NCBI GenBank assembly: GCA_964035575.1
Contig: OZ037857.1
Location: 434,001-498,000 of the forward strand
Direction of reading: 5' to 3'
Length of the DNA stretch: 64,000 bases
Origin: Rhynchopus sp. YZ270_cl-10
Taxonomy: Eukaryota > Euglenozoa > Diplonemea > Diplonemida > Diplonemidae
Part shown: positions 31,201 to 40,203 of the stretch, piece by piece
Layout of the letters: each line of letters opens with the position of its first letter
Numbering within the stretch: the stretch's first letter is position 1
The notes under the pieces: generated by a model
What the model saw: only the letters and a program-made list of their open reading frames with translations
Told to the model about the DNA's origin: nothing
Database searches by the model: none
Program-made: the position numbers and the translations under genes

Positions 31201-33692
31201 CGTGCTTTGGCAAACCCGCACCTTTTTTTGTGCGCATGCAGAAAACCACAAAAACTCCACCCCCCTCTTTCCCCCCCCACCCATTTTACGTTACAGCTAT
31301 AAGGTGGGGTACTCTGTTTACGTGTTTTCCCCCACCTCTTCGTTCAATAGAAACAAAAAAAATCCCCTTGTTTGGGGTTTTCAAAAAAGAAACTTGTAAG
31401 ACGAAGGTGCCTCTTGTGCACACATCTAAAGGGGTGGAGGGGGAAGGGGGAGGGGGAGGGGGGGGGCGGTTTTTGGTAAGATGGATGCTCTGCCCTCACT
31501 GTGCTTAGTCACCTGACCATCAAAACACCTTTAGGATTGTGAGAAAGATTAGTAACTGGGGGGAGGTAAAAACAAGGTGTTTACAGTAGTGAGACAACAA
31601 TAACAAAAAAAAAAAAAAAACAAGAAATAGAATCTGACTTCAGGATATGGCGAATAAGTATTTCAACATATGCAATCAATAAATTGATAGCAGAGGTTTA
31701 ATAAAAATGTTCCCATCTTTCAAAAAGAAAACAAAGAAGAAAAATACAACAATTTTTTTTTGCTTATTATTCTGTAAATATGTCTAAGAGTGATAAAACA
31801 AACACTGAATAAAAAAAAAACAAATTTTTGCCACACCTTCTGTCGATTCTATTTCCTTTTGTCAATGCTTGGTAATAAAAAAAAAAACAAAAACAAATTA
31901 GCAAGCGTTTCGACAGTTGTCATACAAAAAAAAAGAAAGAAAGAAAAATCATATAAACGGGACCACAGAAAACGCTATTTTTTATGTGAAAAAAAAAAGC
32001 AGAATAATAATAATAAATGAAGTGAAAAGTGGGCCATGTGGTTCCAGTTTAAAAAAAAAACTAAAAGAGAAGGGAAGGGAAGGGAAGGGGGTCGCATCTT
32101 GTTGTTGACAATAGTTTCGTTTTTTTGTTTTGTTTTGTTTTTTTGTTTTTTTTTTTTTTTGCAGACCCCCTCCCCCATTCAGTTGGTACGTTAATTGCCT
32201 CTCTCCTTTGTTGGGCTTATTTGCTATTGGCAATCATTGACCCACTAAAGACGATTGCATTTTCTTGTGTATTTTTTTTGTTTTGTTTTGGGACTACAAA
32301 AAAGGTAGAGACGTATTTCGTTTTTCTTTTCTTTTCTTCACTTTTTTCGAGTCGTGAAAGCCCGACGACTCTTTTCCTTTTTTTTTTTTTTTCAGTATTT
32401 TTGTTTTTGGTGTGGGAATTTGGTCGAGGACCTGCTAAAATAGCCTCCCTGGAGCACCAACTTCGCCAAAAAACCTTCACTCTTTCCATTTCTTTCTCCT
32501 CCCGTTTGCCAGCTCTTTTTTCCCCCCCTTTTCGCATAGCGACAAATCACCTTGCAAGTTAAAAAAAAAAAAAATCAAAAAAAAAATTTTTGTAGAAATG
32601 ACAGCAAATGGGCATGGGGCTGGTATCAGACAATGGTCTGGCCTCACCCTCACGATAGGAGTGGTGCGTAACACCTCTCTTCTCGTGCTCATTGTGTCAC
32701 AGACAAAAAAAAAAAAAAAAAAAAAAAATGCGAAAGTGGAGGGAAAAAAAGGGGGTAAAGTAAAATAGGGCAAAACAAAAAAGGCTTCATTACCCTCTCC
32801 TCTAGTGGACCATAAAAAGAGAGGTTGAAAGTGCAACAAACGTCTCACCGTACACCAGTTGACGAAAGGGGCACTGACAAATAAAAGAAGATTAAAAATT
32901 ACTTTTTGAAAGATGTAGTTTGAATAAGCTTGCATAGGATTGGACACAATATAGGGGGGGAGTGAATGTGTCTTTGGGGGGGTTTTTTTTGCTGGGTTGA
33001 GAAAACAAAAAAGGTGAAGACTGTCGTGGATGGCAGCTACACTAATCCAACAAAGAAAAAAAAGTGAAAGTACGGATAATGTGAGAAAATAACAGAACAA
33101 ATCTGGGATTGGTAAAAAAAAAAGCAGGTAAGGCTTTTGCCAAAAAAAAAAAAAAAATGTAGCAAACTTACTTTGGTCTAATAGTGAAAGAGAAAAAAAA
33201 CTGTAGTTGTTGATGCAGACATCTCCGACTGACCCACGTACGATGCCAGCCCCGGATGAAAGCACAAAAAAAAAAAAAAATCCCCATCAAGCATAACTTA
33301 CTCACCCCGACTAGGAAAGGGAGAGAATTAGGGGATTGGCGCAAAAGTTTGGAGCGCAAAAAAAAAAAAAACAGAGAAAAAAAGGAGTACAAAAGGAAAA
33401 CCCCTTTATTTCGGAGGGGGGGAGAGAGGATGGTGGTGGTAGTGGGTGGTGAGCGGAGAACGGAGAGAACAATACTGCTCAAAAGAGTTGAGACGAAGTA
33501 TCGCCAAAAAAAAAAAAAAAAAATCCCTAGAGTACAACGAACAGGGGAAGAGAATTGGGGATTATGGGACACAGTTTGCATCTATATTTTTTCCTTCCCC
33601 CCCTCCCCCCCTCCCTCCCTCCCTCCCTCCCCCTTCCCCCCATTTTTTCCCCATTTTCAAAAAAAAAAAAAAACCACCCTCATTTTTTTTTC
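28209..33692. other. Gene desert with many hairpin repeats
   Basis: CTCTCGT-type hairpins lie at 28461-28496, 29161-29200, 29434-29472, 29548-29582, 31397-31428 and 31478-31514. A GTGCCTCACGGGCAC hairpin lies near 28530. GCCAGCCCCGGATGAAAGCAC occurs in two copies of about 45 bp (28404-28450, 33224-33272). GAAAACTTGGTTGTATTAGT-class pairs are at 30130-30175 and 30355-30405. Long frames such as 32477-33265 (minus) depend on poly-F/poly-K runs and are not believed. A CCCT-rich tract lies at 33597-33640. Confidence 0.5.
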
Positions 33693-34769
33693 TTAGTAAC
33701 CGTAGTAGGAGTTGGTGTACATTCCACCGTAGGCCTGGTCGTAACCCTGGGAGTAGTTTGCGTTGTGTGCCTGGAGCTTGCCCTGCTGGTAGTCGCCGTA
33801 AGAGTAGTAGTCCGTACCCTGGTAGCCGTTGCTGCTGCAGTACTGCTCGTTGGAGTACTGCGCCTCTTCGGTCTCGGCGTAGGACTCTCCACCCCACTGG
33901 GCGGCGCAAGAGTCGTGCACGGAGGCGTTTTCGTCAGCCTTTGCCTTCGCGTTGTACGCAGTGAACGGGTCAGACTTTGCGGACCCCTTACGCGATCCAA
34001 GGTTTGTGGGCGAGATGTTGCTTGTTGCTGACATAAGATCCGCAGGCACAGTGGTGCTGGAGGCAGACATCCAATCGCATTCGGTCTCGACAGTGAGGTT
34101 GGTCTTCGGGTTGTACGACTCGGCAGCCCATGCAAGCCCACCCTGCGCAAGCGGGTCGGTAGGGCTGCTGTAGAACCCCATCTGGTGTGCCATCTTGCGG
34201 AAGTCTGCGTAGTGTGTCGGGCTGGCATCGGTGTCCCAGTCGAGGAACGTGATGAAGGCGATCTCCATCTTGTTGAATTGGTCCAACGACACGCCTCCGA
34301 CCTGAGCGTAGTAGCTGTTCGACATAAAGTTGTCCTGGTGTGCCTTGATGGAGGTGGTCAAGGCAAGGAGGAAGAGGCGGTGGATGTTCTTGTCTGTTGG
34401 AACGATGCGGGCATCGGTGTACATACGCACACGGCAGATGTACATCAAGGCGAGGATGACGTCAGCCTCCTGCACCACGCAGTACGTAATGAGACGGCGG
34501 ACGTACCTCTCGAGGGAGATCGACGGCTTGCCGTCAAAGTTGCGCAGCTCAGACGCCGTCTGTCCTCTGGAGTAGCTCAGCAGAAGCTCGACAGTTCCGA
34601 TCTGGAAGTCCTCCGTCATCTTTCCAAGTGCCTGCTTCGTCTCCTCCTCCCTTCTCTTCTCCATCTCGTTCTCGCACTTCAAGCTCGACCGAATGGCGCT
34701 CTCCTGCGATCCCTGAACCTTCTGCTCCTGGTTCACCTCAGTGGCAAAGCGAACAGTTGTGGAGGACAT
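33693..34769 (-). CDS. PHO80/PCL-like cyclin
   Basis: 358 residues from the ATG at 34769 (MSSTTVRFATEVN). The frame is open a further 39 codons upstream, but that part is a translated pyrimidine-rich leader. Residues 25-58 are charged and helical. Residues 59-180 form a cyclin box of the PHO80 family (Pfam PF08613 type): FDGKPSISLERYVRRL (78-93), DKNIHRLFLLALTTSIKAHQD (126-146), SNSYYAQVGGVSLDQFNKME (150-169) and FITFLDWD (172-179). This family activates a cyclin-dependent kinase. In other eukaryotes members act in phosphate signalling or the cell cycle; which role applies here cannot be told. The 140-residue tail is low in hydrophobic residues and ends in a Tyr/Gly/Gln-rich, prion-like stretch. 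It is a single uninterrupted exon. Confidence 0.88.
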   Translation of the reverse strand: MSSTTVRFATEVNQEQKVQGSQESAIRSSLKCENEMEKRREEETKQALGKMTEDFQIGTVELLLSYSRGQTASELRNFDGKPSISLERYVRRLITYCVVQEADVILALMYICRVRMYTDARIVPTDKNIHRLFLLALTTSIKAHQDNFMSNSYYAQVGGVSLDQFNKMEIAFITFLDWDTDASPTHYADFRKMAHQMGFYSSPTDPLAQGGLAWAAESYNPKTNLTVETECDWMSASSTTVPADLMSATSNISPTNLGSRKGSAKSDPFTAYNAKAKADENASVHDSCAAQWGGESYAETEEAQYSNEQYCSSNGYQGTDYYSYGDYQQGKLQAHNANYSQGYDQAYGGMYTNSYYGY

Positions 34770-34870
34770 AGTGAAAGAGGAGAGAAAGAGAGAGGGTGGG
34801 AGTGGGTGAGGGGTAGGAAAGACGAAAGGGGGGAAGAAGTGAGCGAGAAAAAAAAGATGTGGAAAGAGGG
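34770..34870 (-). promoter_or_regulatory. Pyrimidine-rich 5' leader of the cyclin gene
   Basis: In coding direction the 100 bases before the ATG are largely C/T (CCCACCCTCTCTCTTTCTCT). Further up, a T-run precedes GTACTTACTTGAG, which could serve as a splice acceptor (cis or trans). Inferred from composition only. Confidence 0.35.
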
Positions 34871-34995
34871 GCTCAAGTAAGTACAAAAAAAAGGTGGGGT
34901 TTTTTTTGTTGTAAAAATAAGGTGGTTTTGGTGTATGCTGTGGGTTTTTTTGGGGGTACAGAGTATTATGGAATAGAGACCTTTGGGAAAGTGAC

Positions 34996-35050
34996 GTGAA
35001 ATGCAGACCTCGTGAACAGTGTACCTTGGTACATAACCACGTTGTATGGA
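34996..35050 (-). promoter_or_regulatory. Conserved block about 227 bp upstream of the cyclin start
   Basis: GAAATGCAGACC-TCGTGAACAGTGTACCTT followed by GGTACATAACCA matches the block at 46224-46282 upstream of the ABC transporter in sequence, orientation and distance. Similar cores lie at 22631 and 54311 without a gene nearby. It could be a promoter or 5'UTR element, or a hairpin repeat that happens to lie there. Confidence 0.4.
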
Positions 35051-35453
35051 TCCCTCTCAGGAGGGCTGGGAGCAGACATAATTCTCCAAATGCAAATGGT
35101 AGAGGTGTATGAGGAGGAATAGTAGGAGTAGGAGGATAATGTGTGTGAGCTCCGTGTGTGTCTTTTTCGTTGCTTTTTTTTTTTGCTTTTTCTTTTTTTT
35201 GAAAAATGGCGCGTGGTACGCACTACTTGTTCTCTGTTCATTTTGCTGCGAGGTTTTTGTTGCAGTTACCGTGTTGTACAAATAAAGACAAAGCTTTGCA
35301 TCAAAAGAAGAAGAAAATAGAAAACTTAACACTCGTCACACGATAAAACCCATGGGAGAGGTTGTGGTGAAACGCACACACAAAAGTGAAGTTGATAGTG
35401 CAAACGCCTCTGGGACGCAGGCACTGACACTCCGCGGGTTATCGAACCCCACA

Positions 35454-35488
<35 letters not shown>

Positions 35489-35500
35489 TGTGAAATTGAT
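35051..35500. other. Intergenic: shared M1 segment and class-2 hairpin repeat
   Basis: 35328-35382 (ACACGATAAAACCCATGGGA and on) is shared with 48062-48107 in element E. A GTTGATAGTGCAAACGCCTC repeat follows (35388-35440), with GGGTTATCGAACCCC, a hairpin reminiscent of a tRNA T-arm but with too small a loop. A poly-A tract of about 29 lies at 35455-35485. Confidence 0.5.
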
Positions 35501-35759
35501 ACACGGATGCTGCCAGATCTGGCCAGATTTGGGGGCCAATTTCCCAGATCTGGCTCGTTTTCCAGATGTGGAGATCTTGTTTCCAGATCTGGCCAGATCT
35601 GGGAATCTGGGAAATTTTTTTTTTCAAAAAAAAACAAGTAATTGCTATCGGAAAAAAAACGGGGTGTGATGTGGAACTCCATCCTGTAGAAATAATCTAC
35701 AACACGCCCAGCATTCTGCTCTTCTGCAAGTATGCTAACGCTCTTCTGCCAGACCCACT

Positions 35760-35990
35760 GGGACGCCAGCATCTGAACGTTCAAACAGTGGGGCTCTCCT
35801 CTTCGTCCAGCACCATGTGCTCGATCGCGTTGTTGGACGTCGGCTCGGCAGGCTCGGCGTGTTCCAGCTCGTTTTTGTCCACAGGCTCCCCACATTGTCG
35901 TCGTCGTTGGAGCAGTGCGGAAGGAACACAGAATGCACAGACTACAACACATCGATCACACCAGGCGCATCAGCACCTCCAGCAAATCAC
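35760..35990 (-). pseudogene. Possible host gene fragment inside J
   Basis: This GC-rich patch reads on the minus strand as a cysteine-rich segment (CAWCDRCVVVCAFC) followed by an acidic end, GEPVDKNELEHAEPAEP then EHMVLDEEESPTV and a stop near 35788. The composition is like a real protein end and unlike the A/T-rich surroundings. Upstream the frame closes soon, so at best it is a captured fragment or last exon. No family is recognised. Confidence 0.25.
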
Positions 35991-36179
35991 CAGGATGCTA
36001 CGGTGGTTTCGAAAATCGCGCGGAGTTTTCCACAGCACACCCCGTTTTTTCTTAGCAATTACTTGTCCTTGTTGTTATTGTTGTTTTCAACCACCTTCCT
36101 TCAACCCTTGTAGGATCAGTTGTTATTTTTTTCGCGAAAACATGAAATTACACATTTCAAGAGAACAAATTAAAAAGGG

Positions 36180-36330
36180 TCCTTATTTGCATTTTTGGGC
36201 TCCGCCCGTGCAGTGGTGGGGTCAATCTCGAAAATTGGACAATTTATTGACCACTTAAATTTTGAGAAATATGAGCCCGGTTCCTTATACGTGGGGCCCA
36301 TTTTTGGCTAAAATTTTCCTCAAAATCTGG
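36180..36330. repeat. Segment shared with hAT element H and MITE I
   Basis: GTGGTGGGGTCAATCTCGAAAATTGGACAA, then ATTTTGAGAAATATGAGCCC, resembles 14688-14775 and 25175-25210. It is a dispersed interior block of non-autonomous transposons. Confidence 0.45.
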
Positions 36331-36499
36331 TTTTGTAAAATTGACCCTTTACTCCCCCCCCACATCGATTTCAATACTATACCTTACTTCACCTACGGTT
36401 GCCCTTACAGGGGGGTGAAGGAAGGTAAGTTGAAAAAAACCCCAGATCTGGCCAGATCTGGAAATCTGGCCATTTTTTTTTTTTTTTTCTCAGATTTCT

Positions 36500-37240
36500 G
36501 GCTATTGTCTCCCAGGGAAAGGGACTCTCGAATTTTTTTTTTTCGCCCCTATATAGGGCTAATTTCGACGATTTGAGGCCGTTAAAAGCAAAATTTGACA
36601 CTTTTGAGCATCTGTGGGGGTCTAAAACGTGGTTTCGCGCACCCGAAATTTCGTGGTTTTTACCAAAGACAAGTCGATTTTTGAAAAATCTCGAAAAAAA
36701 AAATTTTTTTCCCGGGAAAATTTTGACCCCTGAGTAGGGTTTTTGTGCACCAAAAAGTGCAAAAAAACGCAAGAGTCGGGTGTTTTGACGATCTGGGGTA
36801 CCGCCATATGCACTACAGGGGCCCACAATTTCGACTTTTTCTTAGCAATTTCCTTCATAATTTTTTTTTTCGATTTTTGGCAAAGGCAAATCTCAGGCAA
36901 AAAAAAATTCACCCCTGATAGTGGGTCCTTGGGTGTCCAAAGATGCCAAAAACACAAAAATTTTGATGTTTTGACCGTCGGTGGGCGCCTAAAACGCACT
37001 TCTCTGCCCAAAAAATGAATATCGATTTTTCCTTAGCGTTTTTATAGCCGTGCTTTTTGGGTACTTTTTCGCAAAGGGAAAAAAAAAATATCAACCAAAA
37101 TAGTGGGTCCTTGGGTGACCAAAAATGCAAAAAAAACGCATTTTTTTGGTGTTTTGACCCTTCAGAACCACCCAAAACGCACTTTTGTGTACCAAAAACA
37201 CGCATATTTCACATTTCCTTAGCAATGCCTTCACAAGTGC
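36500..37240. repeat. M2: four diverged tandem units of about 150-190 bp
   Basis: Recurring words are GTGGGTCCTTGGGTG, a block of AAAATGCAAAAAAACGCA type, TGTTTTGACC, CTAAAACGCACTT, and CCTTAGCAAT. Units start near 36580, 36730, 36920 and 37100. An inverted partial copy lies at 49690-49945 in element E (shared GCTAATTTCGACGATTTGAG). Frames on the minus strand follow the repeat and are not genes. Confidence 0.6.
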
Positions 37241-38136
37241 AAGGTGATTTTCGACCTAATAATTTTGTGCACTTTTTTTGTGGTCACGTAACGCTAAAAT
37301 CCTCTCCGTGATGCGAGAATTACATGTGCGAATGCGATAATGATTCTCGCATGCGAACGCCCAAAACCACGAAGGAGGACGCAAGCAAGGCTTCAGTGCA
37401 CTTAGGTACAGGATGCGTCGTTTTCAGTTACAAAAAAGGGTACTGTGAAGCGGTTGAGGCACACACACACACACACAGACCCGTTGCAAAATGCATCTGG
37501 GACCCACGCTAGACCCCCCAAAAGCTGTAAAACCATATATTTCCATCTCGCGACCCCAGCGGATGTGGACTGAGGTGTTTTTTTTGGGTGTTTAGAAAGG
37601 TTTTTGTCCGATTGGAGAATTTTTTCGGTAAGTGTTGCATTTTGTCCCCACTGAGTGTGCACTCAGAAAACACTCATCAATAAAACGACCTTTCTGTTCG
37701 GTAAAAAATAGTTATTTTCTATCGTAGTAGTGGGTTTGTCGTGCAGTGATGTTCTTTGTACCTGGAGAGTGGGCCGAGTGCAAGGTATGTTTTTAACCCC
37801 CCGGTTTTCTCCCTTTTCGACATGTCCGCTATTTTTTAGCTATTTTTTTTTTTTTTTGTCAACAAAAATGTCACTTTTACGTTTAAGGGGTACGGGGCGG
37901 CTTCTTGTTTGTTTGTTTGTTTTTTTGTTGTAGTCTCTACTTTTACATTCAATTTCTCTTAACAGGTACCCGAACCGACGACCCTTCATCGTGACAGCGA
38001 AGCAGTGCCGACGGAAGAGCTGGTGCAATTATTTGAAAACCAGGTGGCGATCGTAAAAGTCGGGTTTATATACCAACTTTTCCATTAACCCACCCCATAG
38101 ACCACCCTAATTATTATGAAACTCTTAGTCAGTCAC
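37241..38136. other. Interior of J, no gene
   Basis: Contains an ATGCGAGAAT / ATTCTCGCAT inverted pair (37311-37352), a (CA)n tract at 37461-37478, and T-rich tracts around 37840-37925. No convincing frame. Confidence 0.45.
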
Positions 38137-38233
38137 TGCTATAGCCATTTAACCCAGGGAGCATAGCTAGTGCAAGAAATTCGACTTCGGGATCCGGAAA
38201 GTCTGTCCTCTGCTCTTGCGGAGGACTAGGCAC
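38137..38233 (-). repeat. X module, copy 4, distal part (split by element C)
   Basis: Reverse complement of about 12715-12805: agreement through CGAATTTCTTGCACTAGCTA and the AGAGGACAGACTTTCCGGA block. The remainder of the same X copy resumes at 42281. Confidence 0.8.
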
Positions 38234-38513
38234 AAAACTAAACATAACATTATACCAACTGATCTGTCTTTACTACTCTACTACTATGTCTTTTTTCGTT
38301 GACCGCAGCCATTTAGGCTCTTTGCCTATGACGCACATGATAATGGATGAGGGGGAGGATTCAAAAGGAAAAAGCGTAAAGACAGATCTATCGTTGGTTT
38401 TAAATATGTTTAGTTTCCAATCACACTTCGTGTGTGCAAAAACTAAACATAACATTATACCAACTGATCTGTCTTTACTACTCTACTACTATGTCTTTTT
38501 TCGTTGACCGCAG
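38234..38513 (-). repeat. B1-A2-B2 repeat block of element C
   Basis: Two 75-bp B repeats (starting AAAACTAAACATAACATTAT, ending TCGTTGACCGCAG) enclose a 129-bp A repeat (CCATTTAGGCTCTTTGCCTA to TCGTGTGTGC). Confidence 0.92.
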
Positions 38514-38711
38514 CATGACCCAAAGGGACCGCGCAGCGGAATAGTAGCATAGTACGGAGTTAAACGGGGAAGAAAAAAGGGGGGAAACGGTAGGAAAAGA
38601 AAGAAAAACGGTAAACACAGCACCGAGCAAGCCAGCACTCACAGAAAGAAATCGTGTTGATATCCATTCGCCGTCTCGAAGACAGTGGATAAGGGGGGGC
38701 CGTAAGCGCAA

Positions 38712-40180
38712 GGAGTGCCAAGCATAGTCAGCACACCCCATACAGGGGGACACATTTCAAACAAAAATAAAAGCGCATGGTGCACGAAGCAGAGTCAGTA
38801 CCATCAAACGGGAGAGCAAAAAATATGAAAACGGTGTCAGTGATAAGCAGGGACTACAAAAACCAGCACGGGCGGACCCACCACCGAAACGACAATCTTC
38901 CGCGAGAGTCGCCTCTCCAAACTACTGGGCAGCGGACGTTCGTGAAGCAGGGAGGCGTGGTACTAAAACATGTCCTCAACCGCGTATAGCGGGGCTCGTG
39001 GCCATCAGAACAACCCGCCCTTGGCAGGAAAATACCATGTACACAACGCAAGAAAACAGAACGCGCACGCACAATACGAGGACAAGCTCCTCAAAGAAAA
39101 ACCAGTCGTCCCGCGACAGGCCCACACAGACCACCATTGAACCCTAGGTGATGAAAAAATAAAACAAACACTAAACACTCCTACGACGCACTGTGAGCGG
39201 GAAGGCAAACAATAAAATGCATGGGGCACTAAGCATAGTCAGCACGCACCAGCGATGAAATGTTGATGAACAAGAAACACCCCTTCGTCGCTCCTCGAGC
39301 AGGAAGGTAAAATAAAATGCATGGGGCACCAAGCAGAGTCAGCACGCACCAGCGATAAAGTGTTGATGAACATTGACACCCCTTCAGGGGAAAAAGTAAA
39401 AAGCACAAGGGGCACCAAGCAGAGTCAGCACGCTCCAAGCGAGAAAATGATAACAATAACAAAACCCTTCGTCGCTCCGTGAGCGGGAAGGTAAAATAAA
39501 ATGCATGGGGCACCAAGCAGAGTCAGCACGCACCAGCGATAAAGTGTTGATGAACAATAAATACCCCTTCAGGGGAAAAGGTAAAAAGTACATGGGGCAC
39601 TAAGCAGAGTCAGTACGCACCAGCGATAAAATGTTGATGAACAATAAACACCCCTTCGTCGCTCCACGAGCAGGAAGGCAAAATAAAATACATGGGGCAC
39701 CAAGCAGAGTCAGCACGCACCAGCGATAAAGTGTTGATGAACAATAAATACCCCTTCAGGGGAAAAGGTAAAAAGTACATGGGGCACTAAGCAGAGTCAG
39801 TACGCACCAGCGATAAAAGGTTGATGAACAATAAACACCCCTTCGTCGCTCCACGAGCAGGAAGGTAAAATAAAATGCATGGGGCACCAAGCAGAGTCAG
39901 CACGCACCAGCGATAAAGTGTAGATGAACATTGACACCCCTTCAGGGGAAAAAGTAAAAAGCACAAGGGGCACCAAGCAGAGTCAGCACGCTCCAAGCGA
40001 GAAAATGATAACAATAACAAAACCCTTCGTCGCTCCGTGAGCGGGAAGGTAAAATAAAATGCATGGGGCACCAAGCAGAGTCAGCACGCACCAGCGATAA
40101 AATGTTGATGAACAATAAACATCCCTTCGTCGCCCCATGGGCAAAATATAAAAACTCATGGGGCACTGAGCAAAGCCAGC
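38712..40180 (-). repeat. Minisatellite of about 90-bp units within element C
   Basis: About eleven units at 39210-40180, with more degenerate ones from 38712. Common words are GGGGCACCAAGCAGAGTCAG, CACGCACCAGCGATAAA, GTTGATGAAC, and alternating CCCCTTCGTCGCTCC or CCCCTTCAGGGG. Alternate units pair into a higher-order repeat of about 185-190 bp. Minus-strand frames of the form SLVRADSAWCPMHF repeat with it and are not judged genes. Confidence 0.85.
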
Positions 40181-40203
40181 ACGCGCCATAACAAACAAAA
40201 CAA

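Noticed and set aside
32477-33265. 262-codon minus-strand frame
   Set aside because: Contains poly-F and poly-K runs from homopolymers and no recognisable domain; typical of desert sequence here.
34185-34880. 231-codon plus-strand frame opposite the cyclin gene
   Set aside because: Antisense to a clearly conserved cyclin box and without any domain of its own.
35388-35450. tRNA gene, suggested by GGGTTATCGAACCCC
   Set aside because: The T-loop would have the wrong size and no acceptor, D or anticodon arms can be placed around it.
35326-36258. 208- and 230-codon frames on opposite strands at the left end of J
   Set aside because: Both run through the CCAGATCTGG cluster and poly-A tracts; neither resembles a protein overall.
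36389-37205. Minus-strand frames of 98-145 codons in M2
   Set aside because: They follow the tandem unit and do not stay open in the partial copy at 49690-49945.
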